A stretch of DNA of 64,000 nt. It comes from Lachnospiraceae bacterium A4. Its GTDB lineage: Bacteria > Bacillota > Clostridia > Lachnospirales > Lachnospiraceae. Each line of letters opens with the position of its first letter. The first letter of the stretch is position 1. The notes beneath the pieces were generated by a model. The model worked only from the letters and a program-made list of their open reading frames with translations. It had not been told where the DNA came from and did not search any database. Position numbers and translations under genes: made by a program. Of the stretch, positions 55,239 through 63,929 are shown piece after piece. The DNA lies in the NCBI GenBank assembly GCA_000403215.2, contig KE159537.1:41551-105550 (forward strand). Reading direction: 5' to 3'.

Positions 55239-55682
55239 ATGTTAAATGTAGGAAAAATCGAGGAAGGGTTTGTTCTTGACCACATCAAAGCCGGAAAAAG
55301 CATGAGTATCTACAAGCACTTGGGGCTTGACAAATTAGACTGTACGGTAGCGATTATCAAAAATGCCAGAAGCGGCAAGATGGGCAAAAAAGATATCTTG
55401 AAAGTGGAGTGCGACATTGACACGCTCAACCTGGACATTCTCGGCTTCATAGACCACAACATCACAGTCAATGTCATTAAAAACTGTGAGATTGTACGAA
55501 AACTCCCGCTGTCTCTCCCCAAAGAGATCAAAAATGTCCTCAGATGTAAAAATCCGCGCTGTATCACTTCGATTGAGCAAGAGCTTCCTCACATCTTTGT
55601 CCTGACAGATGAAAAAAAAGAAATCTACCGTTGCAAATACTGTGAAGAAAAATATGGCAATAAAGATAAATTTAAAATATAG
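55239..55682 (+). CDS. pyrI: aspartate carbamoyltransferase regulatory subunit
   Basis: Binds nucleotide effectors and passes allosteric signals to PyrB. The 147-residue protein has an N-terminal allosteric domain (IEEGFVLDHIKAGKSMSIYKHLGL, VAIIKNARSGKMGKKDILKVE) and a C-terminal zinc domain with four Cys in CKNPRC and CKYC. AGGAGG precedes the ATG, 15 bp after pyrB. Confidence 0.96.
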   Translation: MLNVGKIEEGFVLDHIKAGKSMSIYKHLGLDKLDCTVAIIKNARSGKMGKKDILKVECDIDTLNLDILGFIDHNITVNVIKNCEIVRKLPLSLPKEIKNVLRCKNPRCITSIEQELPHIFVLTDEKKEIYRCKYCEEKYGNKDKFKI

Positions 55683-55705
55683 CGGGCACATACCCGCTAT
55701 ATTTT
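55674..55705. terminator. bidirectional terminator of pyrBI and the G3E gene
   Basis: A perfect 13-bp stem (AAAATATAGCGGG and complement) with a 6-base loop overlaps the stop codons of both convergent genes. Confidence 0.88.
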
Positions 55706-56636
55706 ATGCAAAATTCAGAATTTCCTCCTTGGGCTTCTTGGTCGGCACCACATTCACCGCATGGAGTACAGGCCCTTCCCCATTGTAATCTTTCCAGTAC
55801 TCTCTGTGTACTGTCGCTGTGACCTCCACCCAGTCCTTGTTATTCAGCGCGCTGCACTTGTCATATTTACATGCATATCCCAGAAATGCCATATCGTCTG
55901 CACAGCAGGTCATCGCCATTCTGCCCGGAACAAAATAGGCATCATTGCTGCCCTCAGGCTTTAACACCATCGCTTTGAATTTGATAGTCTTATCAAGATA
56001 ACGGTCAAGATGATCCATTGCATCCAGATAAAAAATACCATATCCATAATCATCTAAATCTAATGTTCCGCGCTTTAAGTCATACGGCAGATCCTCCTCA
56101 AAAATTTGATTCACTTCACCGTTCTGATCCTCAAAGATAATCTCCGCCTGTGGATTGACCGCCTTTACATTCCGCTTGAAGCTGCTTAGCTGATCTGTCA
56201 GGTCGTCACAGCGGTTAAAAATAACCAGCTCTGATTTGCGAAGCATTTCTGCCAGCAAAGAACGCATATTTGTATAGTAATTCTGAAATGTAGATGCATC
56301 AATCATCGTAATCTGCTGCTCTAAACTCCAGTGCCACGGCAGTTTGAGATTTTTAAAATTCCACATGCCGTTATACTCGATGATAATACGCTCCGGCTTA
56401 TATTTCTTTTCAAGCGCTGTCATATTTGCAGCCGTCATCTGTGCTTCCTCGTCCACCACTTCCACAATCGTGCGGCTTCTCTTTAAAATATCTTCATCGT
56501 ACTCCGTCTCGCCCTCCTCACAAAGTATTAGAAGGGTTGTGCCCTTCATCTGAAAATAGGGCTGGGAGAGCGTATACATGATAAACTCTGTCTTGCCGCT
56601 CTCCAAAAATCCATTAATGATATATACGGGTTTCAT
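55704..56636 (-). CDS. G3E (CobW-like) GTPase with C-terminal DUF1980-like domain
   Basis: The 310-residue protein opens with PVYIINGFLESGKTEFIMYTL, a CobW/G3E P-loop, and later has NRCDDLTDQ as the guanine-specificity region. It lacks the CxCC metal motif usual in CobW. From about 195 the sequence (LDAMDHLDRYLDKTIKFKAMVLKPEG, GRMAMTCCADDMAFLGYACKYD) resembles the DUF1980/YcgQ domain with its paired Cys. It lies 25 bp downstream of the His-rich CobW gene, which suggests a two-protein metal-handling unit. GGAGA lies just before ATG 56636. Confidence 0.82.
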   Translation of the reverse strand: MKPVYIINGFLESGKTEFIMYTLSQPYFQMKGTTLLILCEEGETEYDEDILKRSRTIVEVVDEEAQMTAANMTALEKKYKPERIIIEYNGMWNFKNLKLPWHWSLEQQITMIDASTFQNYYTNMRSLLAEMLRKSELVIFNRCDDLTDQLSSFKRNVKAVNPQAEIIFEDQNGEVNQIFEEDLPYDLKRGTLDLDDYGYGIFYLDAMDHLDRYLDKTIKFKAMVLKPEGSNDAYFVPGRMAMTCCADDMAFLGYACKYDKCSALNNKDWVEVTATVHREYWKDYNGEGPVLHAVNVVPTKKPKEEILNFA

Positions 56637-56660
56637 CGTCTCTCCATTCTTCACAAGCGG

Positions 56661-58064
56661 TTATTTAGCAAATAACGCCTTCAAATTCTCCTCTTTAAGC
56701 TGTGCACCAATCACACAGATTTTTCCAGTGACCTCCGCGGCGCCTGTGCGCACATTGCTCTCGCCGGGAACATAATCAAAATTCAGCCAAGTGCCGTCGC
56801 CCGCAGAAACCATCCCTTTTGCGCGCAGGATTGCGCCGTATTTCTTCTCGTCCTCAAGCGCTTCTAAGATTTTCTCCAGCTCTGCCTTCGTGTAGGCTGT
56901 AGGTGTCTCAAATCCCCAACTGCCAAAGACATCATCTGCGTGGTGATGTCCGTGGCTGTGCTCGTGGTCATGGCATCCACAAGTGCAGTTCTCGCCGTGG
57001 TCGTGATGTTCATGGCCTTCGTGATCGTGTCCTTCGTGATCGTGATGACAGTCGTGATCGTGTCCTTCGTGATCGTGATGACAGTCGTGATCATGTCCCT
57101 CATGGTCATGATGCTCATGGCAGTCATGGTCATGTCCCTCGTGGTCGTGATGTTCGCAGCCTTCATGGTCATGCCCGTCATGGTCACAATCATGGCTATG
57201 GTCGCTATGGCATTCATGATCGTGGTCATCATGTCCTTCGTGATCGTGATGGCATTCATGATTGTGTCCTTCGTGCTCATGATGACAGTCGTGCTCATGT
57301 TCTTCGTGGTCGTGATGTTCATGTCCTTCGTGGTGACAGTCGTGCTCATGTCCCTCATGGTCATGATGGTCATGCCCTTCATGGTGATGGTCATGCCCCT
57401 CATGGTCATGGTGGTGATGCCCGTCATGCATTTTGGCAACCTCCGCCATGAGCTCTGCCTCTAAATCCTTGGCATTCTCAATCGTCTCAAGTATCTTTTT
57501 CCCGTCAAGCTCGTCCCACGGGGTCGTGATGACAGCCGCCTTGGCATTGTGCTCACGGATAATCTCAAGCGCTGTATTGAGTTTTTTCTCTTGAATGTCT
57601 GCTGTCCTGCTCAGTATAATCGTGCCTGCGTGCTCAATCTGATTCAGGAAAAATTCCCCAAAATTCTTGGCGTACATCTTGCACTTGTTTGCATCTACCA
57701 CAACAACTGCACTGTTTAACACCACCTCGGCATCTGTGTCAACGTCCTGCACTGCCTTCATGACATCTGAAAGTTTTCCCACGCCGGAAGGCTCGATTAA
57801 GATACGCTCTGGGTGATAGGTTTCGATCACCTCTTTCAAAGAGCTGCCAAAATCTCCTACCAGCGAGCAGCAGATACACCCGGAGTTCATCTCCTTGATC
57901 TCTACCCCAGCCTCCTTCAAAAAGCCGCCATCAATACCAATCTCGCCAAATTCGTTTTCAATCAAAACAACCTTGGAGGCATCGAGCGCCTCCTGTAATA
58001 ACTTTTTGATTAATGTTGTCTTTCCAGCCCCTAAAAACCCTGAAAAAATATCTATTTTCGTCAT
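56661..58064 (-). CDS. CobW-type G3E GTPase with long His-rich block
   Basis: The 467-residue protein has a G3E GTPase domain (1-210): FSGFLGAGKTTLIKKLL, the metal motif NSGCICCSLVGDF, and IEPSGVGK. Residues 212-375 form a His/Asp/Glu/Cys-rich block of repeated HDHEGHDH-type units with scattered Cys, including CTCGC near its end. A C-terminal CobW_C domain follows (about 385-467). G3E proteins deliver metals such as zinc, cobalt or nickel. The block should store or bind many ions. The metal is not determinable; the upstream region shows no clear operator. Confidence 0.92.
   Translation of the reverse strand: MTKIDIFSGFLGAGKTTLIKKLLQEALDASKVVLIENEFGEIGIDGGFLKEAGVEIKEMNSGCICCSLVGDFGSSLKEVIETYHPERILIEPSGVGKLSDVMKAVQDVDTDAEVVLNSAVVVVDANKCKMYAKNFGEFFLNQIEHAGTIILSRTADIQEKKLNTALEIIREHNAKAAVITTPWDELDGKKILETIENAKDLEAELMAEVAKMHDGHHHHDHEGHDHHHEGHDHHDHEGHEHDCHHEGHEHHDHEEHEHDCHHEHEGHNHECHHDHEGHDDHDHECHSDHSHDCDHDGHDHEGCEHHDHEGHDHDCHEHHDHEGHDHDCHHDHEGHDHDCHHDHEGHDHEGHEHHDHGENCTCGCHDHEHSHGHHHADDVFGSWGFETPTAYTKAELEKILEALEDEKKYGAILRAKGMVSAGDGTWLNFDYVPGESNVRTGAAEVTGKICVIGAQLKEENLKALFAK
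56935..57435 (-). repeat. His-codon-rich minisatellite in the CobW gene
   Basis: About 500 bp of short imperfect repeats built on units encoding GHDH, HDHEGH and HDCHH. All in frame; the pattern suggests expansion by slippage or unequal recombination. Confidence 0.85.
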
Positions 58065-58184
58065 TGTAAGAACCTCCTCAATCCTTTATCTCTAATTTTC
58101 TATCATATCACAAACTCCCCGTACTTACCATAATTTAGCTATTAAAATTCAATAAAAATTCTATCCAGTCATACGCCGTCATTT

Positions 58185-58685
58185 TTATTTCATGTCGTCT
58201 GTCCCGATATACCACACAAGCTCTGACGACGGAATTTCCTCATAATTGCCAGCGCCCTCGCCTTTTCTGAGATACACATTGCGAATGCCCGCCTGTATTA
58301 TCATACGGGCACAAAGAGGACATGGCCTTGCCTTGTGCACCGACAAATCTTCGGGATTAATTCCAGCCAGATACAAGTCTGCGCCAAGCGTCTGCTCGCG
58401 GGAACAGTTCAGCAGTGCATTTGCCTCCGCATGGACAGCTCTGCAAATCGCATATCCTTCTCCCTGATGCATATGAAGCCTGATTCTGGGACACTCTCCA
58501 ATATCGCAGCAATTCTCAAATCCTCTGGGCGAGCCATTATATCCTGTCGAAATCACGGCATCTTCTTTGACAATCACTGCGCCGTATTTCCGTTTGATAC
58601 AGGTACTCCGGTATGCAAAATTTTCTGCACAGTTTAAATAGGCATCTACTTTTGAAATTCTTTTGTTTCCTTCTGGTTTTACCAA
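58185..58685 (-). CDS. comEB: dCMP deaminase (ComEB-type)
   Basis: Deaminates dCMP to dUMP for thymidylate supply. The 166-residue protein has zinc ligands in AVHAEANALLNC and KARPCPLCARMIIQAG, plus the typical start ISKVDAYLNCAENFAYRSTCIKRKYGAVIV. No ATG is near the 5' end: the likely start is TTG at 58685, with GAGGG about 8 bases upstream. Confidence 0.92.
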   Translation of the reverse strand: MVKPEGNKRISKVDAYLNCAENFAYRSTCIKRKYGAVIVKEDAVISTGYNGSPRGFENCCDIGECPRIRLHMHQGEGYAICRAVHAEANALLNCSREQTLGADLYLAGINPEDLSVHKARPCPLCARMIIQAGIRNVYLRKGEGAGNYEEIPSSELVWYIGTDDMK

Positions 58686-58719
58686 GTTTTGTACCCTCTA
58701 TTCTACGATTATTATAAAT

Positions 58720-59517
58720 TCAGTCGTCCTTTGCCAGTCTCTCATACTCCGCCGCAATCAGCACGGGCGGAATGCTGTAAGTGATTTCTGCCTCCCGCTC
58801 TGTGGCGTCCTCTGGCACCGCTCCGCCAGATATCATTCCAAGAAGCATTCCGTCCTCCCCGAACACGCCGCCCCCGGACATGCCAGCTTTCGAAAAACAA
58901 GCCGTCTCCAAGACGGTTGTGTTGAACAAGGGCATGTACGTCAGTGATTTAATGCTCCCAGTAGAAAAACATGCTTCTCCTAACTGTAGCACACGCTTCT
59001 CCAGATACTTCTGGCCAAATTCCGCCTTGGCGGATTCTGTCTCCGCTTCATACAAAACAGGCACTGCCTCATAAATTTCCCGTAAGACGCTGTTTGTCAC
59101 AGACTCCTCTGGGATTCTGGCAAATCCTATATCATACTGCTGGGAATACCCAGCCACCTCCGCAGCAAGTGTTTCCCCATTGCCAAAAACCACCTGCGCC
59201 TTGACATCTTTCATGAGCAGATGCCTGCTGGACACTATCACGATTCCATCTTCTATTTTCCAAATGATACCACTCGCTGCGGCATCTTTCACTATGAGCT
59301 TCACCACACTGCGCTTTGCCAGCTGGTAGACAACTTGCATCCGCATATCCTCCATTCCCCGCACCACGGCTGCATTTGCTGCACTGGCAGCCGTTCTCTC
59401 AGATACACATGAAATGACTGCAAACTGTTTTTTATGATCATGACTCTGCCCTGAAAAAAAACAAACAACGCCAAATACTGCCAGTATGCTCAAAAATCCG
59501 CACAAAGCTTTTCTCAT
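58720..59517 (-). CDS. membrane-anchored trypsin-like serine protease
   Basis: The ~265-residue protein has an N-terminal signal/anchor (MRKALCGFLSILAVFGVVCFF) and a chymotrypsin-fold domain. Candidate triad: His in VIVSSRHLLMKD, Asp in QQYDIGFARI, Ser in FSKAGMSGGGVFGEDG. There is no PDZ domain, unlike DegP/HtrA. GAGGGG lies 6 bases before ATG 59517. The neighbours (dCMP deaminase, secreted protein) do not point to a substrate. Confidence 0.8.
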   Translation of the reverse strand: MRKALCGFLSILAVFGVVCFFSGQSHDHKKQFAVISCVSERTAASAANAAVVRGMEDMRMQVVYQLAKRSVVKLIVKDAAASGIIWKIEDGIVIVSSRHLLMKDVKAQVVFGNGETLAAEVAGYSQQYDIGFARIPEESVTNSVLREIYEAVPVLYEAETESAKAEFGQKYLEKRVLQLGEACFSTGSIKSLTYMPLFNTTVLETACFSKAGMSGGGVFGEDGMLLGMISGGAVPEDATEREAEITYSIPPVLIAAEYERLAKDD

Positions 59518-59580
59518 GTTCTGCCCCTCATTATACATTCCTATTATAGTGAATCTCTCAGTGATAGTCAACCAGCGCAT

Positions 59581-59734
59581 AAATTTTCCAAATCATATTC
59601 CCAAACATAAGCAGGGAAAGAAATCCCATGTATGAAAATAATTCCAGCACAGTCTCAACTATGCTGGAATTATAAATTATTTGGAATAGCTATGTAATTT
59701 GAATCAAGCAGGTATGCATAAAAATCTGCCTGAA
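59581..59734. other. intergenic between protease and secreted protein genes
   Basis: About 150 bp containing the terminator at 59638-59673 and presumably the protease promoter. Nothing else is seen. Confidence 0.3.
59638..59673 (-). terminator. terminator after the secreted protein gene
   Basis: A perfect 12-bp stem ATAATTCCAGCA and complement, 12-base loop, followed by TTTTCATA on the minus strand. Confidence 0.75.
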
Positions 59735-60490
59735 TTATTCTGCCTGAGCTGCTACCGTCTCAGCCTCTGCTGCTGGTGTTTCAATAAGAACTGCTTCTTT
59801 ATCCTCCACAGTAACTTCAACTTCTGCCTGAGCTGCTTCTGTCTCTGTTGCCTCTGCTGCTGGAGCCTCAACAGGAATAGCTGGTAAAACTGTTGCTGTA
59901 TTTGTCACATCTGTAACAATACCGTAAACAGCAACACCTGTAGTAGCTTCGAATGTAACAGTCTTGTCGCTTGTATCAAGGTCATTCAAAACAGTTACAA
60001 CACCATTCTGCTCTACACGGATTACAGAGTATGTCTTTGTCTGATCTGCGGTCTTAGGAAGTCCTACCTTTACTGTTACAGTGCCATCTGTAAGGTTTGT
60101 AAGCCACTTGCCATCCTCTTTTGCACCTAACTCAAAGTAAAGTGCTGCAACCTCTGTCGCGCCGGCATTCTCCTCTGCTGTCTCAAGGCATGCAATTGCT
60201 TCAGGGCTTGCTTTCACCTCTGCATCATAAACCACAACGGAAGCTCTCTGGCCATGAACCAGCCCCAGCGCCTTCTTAACATCCTCAACAGGTGTTGTCA
60301 CAGCTACGCCGCGAACGCTCTCTGCTGAATAGTCGCCTGTGATATTTGTCACATTCACATCACCTGCTACCAGCACATGAGAGTTTGCTGCTACAAGGTT
60401 TGGATACTGGTCTGCCGCACATACTGTCATTGCTGATGCCATTACCATGGTTGCCGCCATTGTTGTTGCTAAAACCTTCTTGAATTTCAT
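59735..60490 (-). CDS. uncharacterised secreted protein
   Basis: No family recognised. The 251-residue product has a clear signal peptide (MKFKKVLATTMAATMVMASAMTVCAAD, cut after CAA or nearby), an extracellular beta-rich region (about 28-205: HVLVAGDVNVTNITGDYSAES, TVTVKVGLPKTADQTKTYSVIRVEQNGVV) and an Ala/Glu/Thr/Val-rich low-complexity tail with PAAEA repeats. There is no LPxTG. Its own promoter lies upstream. It may be a surface or matrix protein. Confidence 0.75.
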   Translation of the reverse strand: MKFKKVLATTMAATMVMASAMTVCAADQYPNLVAANSHVLVAGDVNVTNITGDYSAESVRGVAVTTPVEDVKKALGLVHGQRASVVVYDAEVKASPEAIACLETAEENAGATEVAALYFELGAKEDGKWLTNLTDGTVTVKVGLPKTADQTKTYSVIRVEQNGVVTVLNDLDTSDKTVTFEATTGVAVYGIVTDVTNTATVLPAIPVEAPAAEATETEAAQAEVEVTVEDKEAVLIETPAAEAETVAAQAE

Positions 60491-60557
60491 TGTTAAAATC
60501 CTCCTGTTTTTTCAGCTAATTTTACTAGCTATATTTTGTACATTTACGTCAAAATTC

Positions 60558-60585
60558 ATTATATCGTACTAGCAAAATAATTCAA
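60558..60585 (-). promoter_or_regulatory. sigma-A promoter of the secreted protein gene
   Basis: On the minus strand TTGAAT (60585-60580), 16-bp spacer, TATAAT (60563-60558), about 70 bp before the start codon. Confidence 0.7.
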
Positions 60586-60662
60586 TAGGATTTTACATTT
60601 TTGTAATATTTTGGTAATATTCACCAAACACTTAACTAGAAATATACTAAAAATTCCCAGTT

Positions 60663-62405
60663 TTACATTTCTGTGGTATTCTGTGGCTGCTCTGGCAGTC
60701 CTTCTTGTGGAATACTCTGCGGTATTTGAGGCACATTTTCTGCAGGATTTTCCTGCGATACTTGCGGTGGCACCTCCTGCGGCGGCTGCGCAAGTCCTTC
60801 CTGCGGAATACCCTGCGGTATTTGAGGCACATTTTCTGCAGGATTTTCCTGTGGTACTTGCGACGGCGTCTCCTGTGGCAGCTGCGCCGGCGTTCCGTCT
60901 GGATTGAGCAGGCCTGCTTCTATTAAGAGCTGTATCTGCTGTTCCTGTGTCAGCTCTGTAAATGCAGCTTCCTCCGGGTCCATCACGGTCTCTGGCTCCT
61001 CGGAAGTCTCTGGCTTTGGCACAGAGGTCTGCCCGCCGTAGACGATGACTGGCTCTCCCTTCTCAACATACTGATAGACCGCTTCTGCCTTCTTCGGCGG
61101 GAGATTGACACAGCCATGTGAACCATTTCTCAGATAAATATCTGCGCCAAAAGAACTGCGCCAAGAGGCATCATGCATTCCCACATTGCCATTAAACGGC
61201 ATCCAGTAACTTACCTTTGAGGCGTAATTTGCCCCTCGGAGCGTTGTGTTGCGCTCTTTGTATGTAATGCCATAAATACCGACTGGTGTGTTGTATCCTC
61301 TGCTTACATTGCCTGATACAAAATCCGTCTCCTCCACCAGCACACCATCTTCATAGACCCACAAATGCTGGTTCGTAAGATCAATCTCTACATAGCTGTC
61401 TCCGATATCATTCTCGCCATACTGTGCCGCCTGCGCGTGATAGATCGGGGTCCTCTCCTCACTTTTCCCGCTTCGGATCAGCTCGACGATCGCCTCGGTC
61501 TCCTCCGGCCGGTTCATCCACCAGCCATAAGCGCCCTCTGCAATCGTGATGGTCTCCCCGTTTGTTGTCTGAAATTCACGCTTTCTGCCCCATGTATCAT
61601 ATTTGCGGGAGAGTGCATTGACATACTCCCTCACCAGTGCGGGGTCCACATCCAGCGTGTCATTCTCCATGACCAGCCAGTCCTTGATCGTGTTTCCGTC
61701 CAGCACCTCAACCTCGTCCCCAAAAGTGTAGGTGATCTCGACACCCGTCATATGGTTTAACTGTTCACACTGTTTTTTCAGTGCACTGTTCGCAGAAGCG
61801 ACCGGCGCATCTTTGTAACAGCCCTTTTCATCCAAATCTACTGTCGCAGCAAGCATCTGCACTGCGTCCTCCACTGTGTCATAGATTTTCTCGCGGATTG
61901 GCACGGTCCCTTTGTCCTCTGGGACGATCTGAAATCCATCTTCTGTGTACTCGCTCAGATAAGCATTTTGCGGCTGTCTGATATTTTCTGACTTGAAGAA
62001 ACACAGCGTATCAATCTTGCGCTCAAGCTCCTCCTTTGAATATGTAACCAAGGTGTCCACGGTATACTCTGATTTTCGAAATATCGAAACCGGCCATTTG
62101 AAGGCATTCTGCTCCCCAATAATATCCGTAAATGCATCTCCCGCCTCCATCCGCAGTGCGATGTCTGCCGAAGTGATCGTGTCCGTCAACTGGTCACGCC
62201 CGCTGATCTCCAGCACATAATCACTGGAGGTATCGAGAATACGGTTCTGTACATTGTTGAGTGAAATAGCAGAATAATTCTCTCCATTAATAATGGTATT
62301 GAAAAAATAATGCTTGGTAAAAAACAATACAAACCCAAAATAAATAATTGTAACCGCTGACACTGCCAACACCACAGCATATATTTTCTTTTTTCTTTTT
62401 TTCAT
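60663..62405 (-). CDS. membrane-anchored L,D-transpeptidase (YkuD)
   Basis: The 580-residue protein has a basic start and one membrane helix (about 8-30), two PG_binding_4-type regions (about 60-310) and a YkuD catalytic domain (about 335-455) with the active site SHGCVNLPPKKAEAVY (catalytic Cys, upstream His). It cross-links peptidoglycan through 3-3 bonds. A Pro/Gln-rich tail (about 490-580) contains two copies of an ENPAENVPQIPQ-type repeat of about 34 residues. It probably spans or lies in the wall. Confidence 0.92.
   Translation of the reverse strand: MKKRKKKIYAVVLAVSAVTIIYFGFVLFFTKHYFFNTIINGENYSAISLNNVQNRILDTSSDYVLEISGRDQLTDTITSADIALRMEAGDAFTDIIGEQNAFKWPVSIFRKSEYTVDTLVTYSKEELERKIDTLCFFKSENIRQPQNAYLSEYTEDGFQIVPEDKGTVPIREKIYDTVEDAVQMLAATVDLDEKGCYKDAPVASANSALKKQCEQLNHMTGVEITYTFGDEVEVLDGNTIKDWLVMENDTLDVDPALVREYVNALSRKYDTWGRKREFQTTNGETITIAEGAYGWWMNRPEETEAIVELIRSGKSEERTPIYHAQAAQYGENDIGDSYVEIDLTNQHLWVYEDGVLVEETDFVSGNVSRGYNTPVGIYGITYKERNTTLRGANYASKVSYWMPFNGNVGMHDASWRSSFGADIYLRNGSHGCVNLPPKKAEAVYQYVEKGEPVIVYGGQTSVPKPETSEEPETVMDPEEAAFTELTQEQQIQLLIEAGLLNPDGTPAQLPQETPSQVPQENPAENVPQIPQGIPQEGLAQPPQEVPPQVSQENPAENVPQIPQSIPQEGLPEQPQNTTEM
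60675..60870 (-). repeat. two-copy ~100-bp repeat in the transpeptidase gene tail
   Basis: Nearly identical units encode QENPAENVPQIPQ, then a GIPQEGL or SIPQEGL segment and a PPQ-rich stretch. They are in frame and give a Pro/Gln-rich C-terminal extension. Confidence 0.85.
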
Positions 62406-62465
62406 AAAATGTACCTCTGATTTTGTATTCCTCTCCTATGCTGAAACAAGTATCCTACATCAACA

Positions 62466-62492
62466 ATACTCTGGTATTTGAAACCAGAGTAT
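62466..62492 (-). terminator. terminator of rnpB
   Basis: Stem ATACTCTGGT/ACCAGAGTAT with a 7-base loop, directly after the P1 stem of the RNase P RNA; the T tract TTGTT is weak. Confidence 0.75.
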
Positions 62493-62499
62493 CCTCATT

Positions 62500-62891
62500 G
62501 GCAACCGCAGCGATAAGCCGGGTTCTGTCAGTGCTGCCACCTTCGCAGCAGCACGAATGATCATCTATCTAGGGCTGACGTTGCCATCAGCCTCAAGCGA
62601 CCTACCTAGAAACAGACCGGGCAAGTCTCTTGTTTCTTGTTTGGTCTTGCTTCGGATGGGGTTTACATGGCTATGGCTGTTACCAGCCACACGGTAGTCT
62701 CTTACACTGCCTTTCCACCCTTACCGGAACGAGACAAACTCCCGTTCTGGCGGTATATTTCTGTTGCACTAGCCTTGGAGTCACCTCCACCGGACGTTAT
62801 CCGGCATCCTGCCCTGCGAAGCCCGGACTTTCCTCACCTTATCGAAAACGCCTGCGCGCCCGATAAGCCGCGATCATTTACTACAGTTGCC
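62500..62891 (-). ncRNA. rnpB: RNase P RNA (class A-like)
   Basis: The minus strand carries the universal RNase P segments: GAGGAAAGTCCGGGC near the 5' end (P4 strand and CR I), GGTAAGGGTGGAAAGGCAG in the middle, AACCCCATCCGAAGCAAGA, and ACAGAACCCGGCTTATCG near the 3' end. The ends pair as P1 (GGCAAC/GTTGCC at 62886-62891 and 62500-62505). It matures tRNA 5' ends; rnpM elsewhere in the window encodes a known modulator. Confidence 0.95.
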
Positions 62892-62896
62892 GTATT

Positions 62897-62925
62897 ATTA
62901 TATAATGGTTTTGTTATTTTTTCAA
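62897..62925 (-). promoter_or_regulatory. consensus promoter of rnpB
   Basis: On the minus strand TTGAAA (62925-62920), 17-bp spacer, TATAAT (62902-62897), about 7 bp before the mapped 5' end of the RNA. Confidence 0.88.
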
Positions 62926-62978
62926 GACTTTCTTCGAAACGCCTCCCCCTATATCATAAAGGGGCGCGAAACTGACAG

Positions 62979-63097
62979 GGTTCTTTGGTCTATGGGTATC
63001 CTCATGTTCTCAGATTTTGCTTTGCTACAAGCCACCAAATTGGCTTAGCAAAGCAAAATCTGAGAATAACAGAGTTATCCAAACATCAGAAAGAACC
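62979..63097. mobile_element. 119-bp palindromic MITE with 8-bp target duplication
   Basis: The insert starts GGTTCTTT and ends AAAGAACC (8-bp terminal inverted repeats), contains a perfect 21-bp inner palindrome (63007-63027 with 63046-63066) and is flanked by ACTGACAG on both sides (62971-62978 and 63098-63105). The related cassette at 16538-16895 lacks the insert and has one copy of the target. GG-starting ends and 8-bp duplications suggest an ISL3-like parent; this is inference. It codes for nothing. Confidence 0.85.
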
Positions 63098-63138
63098 ACT
63101 GACAGACCTTGCATCCTTTTTATTGCTGCTATTCAATT

Positions 63139-63330
63139 CTATTCTTTGATCTCGTCGATTTCTGTCAGGTTAACACCTAATGAAGTTAAAACGGCTTTTA
63201 AAGAACGATAATCTTTTTTCAAGCTTGCATATGTTTCAGTAGCATTTTCTTTTCTCGCAATTAACATATGACCTTGTACTTTTTGAAAGTCGTTTATACT
63301 TCTTTCAATAATTTCTCCGTTACTAGGCAT
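63139..63330 (-). CDS. 63-aa conserved protein, cassette B
   Basis: Paralogue of the protein at 16613-16804: same length, shared start MPS, helix-rich polar middle and C-terminus GVNLTEIDEIKE. The family is not recognised. GGAGGTGG precedes the ATG at 63330. Upstream DNA (63331-63415) matches the upstream DNA of cassette A, so promoter and gene were copied together. The downstream terminator loop is interrupted by the MITE at 62979-63097. Confidence 0.75.
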   Translation of the reverse strand: MPSNGEIIERSINDFQKVQGHMLIARKENATETYASLKKDYRSLKAVLTSLGVNLTEIDEIKE

Positions 63331-63482
63331 ATATAACCACCTCCCAATTATGAAACACATTGTTGTATCATTTTTAGTATAACATAATCAAATAACAAAG
63401 TCTATCAAATTTCTCTTTCATCAAAATGCACTCGAAAACAGGATTCCTTCCAGAACACCAGAACATACATGAAACAAAGGTA

Positions 63483-63929
63483 TCAAGATATTGGCATATC
63501 CTCATAATTATAAAATTCTACATCAACTGTCAGACCAGAAACATCTGGATTCAACTGTTTTACCATGCCCTCAATTGTATGCCTTGCTGCCTGCTGTGCG
63601 TTGAGATAAAAATTCTCATTCGAGACAAACTCTTTCCTGATTAGAGCATCAGCCTTGTCAAGCTGACTCTTTGCAAGCTCTTCCCCAATCTTTATACTAT
63701 CATCAAATATATCATTTTGAAATAATATCTTTTGCACATTTGCATAATCTATCTTTACATTAGTCAGTTCAGGATAAGGAACACGCACCAGTACACTAGC
63801 GCGCTCTTCATCAATAATGTATTCCCCAGCCTTCAGGTCAACAACAAAAGTCCCTTCCCCCGGAACTTCCAGCCACGAGATAATATTTTCTTTATTATCC
63901 TCTTTCTTGACAGTTGAAAGTTTGTACCA
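63483..63929 (-). pseudogene. 3' part of an interrupted gene, DUF4230-like
   Basis: The frame (about 148 codons) begins right after an in-frame TAG at 63932-63930 and has no ATG. It encodes WYKLSTVKKEDNKENIISWL, GEYIIDEERASVLVRVPYPEL and the C-terminal NAQQAARHTIEGMVKQLNPDVSG, which looks like the C-terminal half of a DUF4230-type protein. A GTG at 63788 could start a 101-residue product, but it has no clear ribosome site. Most likely a nonsense mutation split one gene. Confidence 0.55.

Noticed and set aside
57000..57400. His-rich minisatellite considered as a CRISPR array
   Set aside because: Repeats are short, imperfect and fully in frame within a GTPase gene, with no regular spacers.
56903..57464. 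Long open frames on the plus strand opposite the His-rich block, encoding Val/Met- or Arg/His-rich proteins
   Set aside because: They mirror the repetitive His/Asp codons of the CobW gene; no ribosome site and no family features.
60611..60907. Plus-strand frame with two repeats, VLLVEYSAVFEAHFLQDFPA-like
   Set aside because: It is the antisense of the two-copy repeat in the transpeptidase tail.
62630..62975. Plus-strand frames of 78 and 112 codons near 62.7 kb
   Set aside because: They lie opposite the RNase P RNA gene, whose conserved segments and P1 stem account for this DNA.
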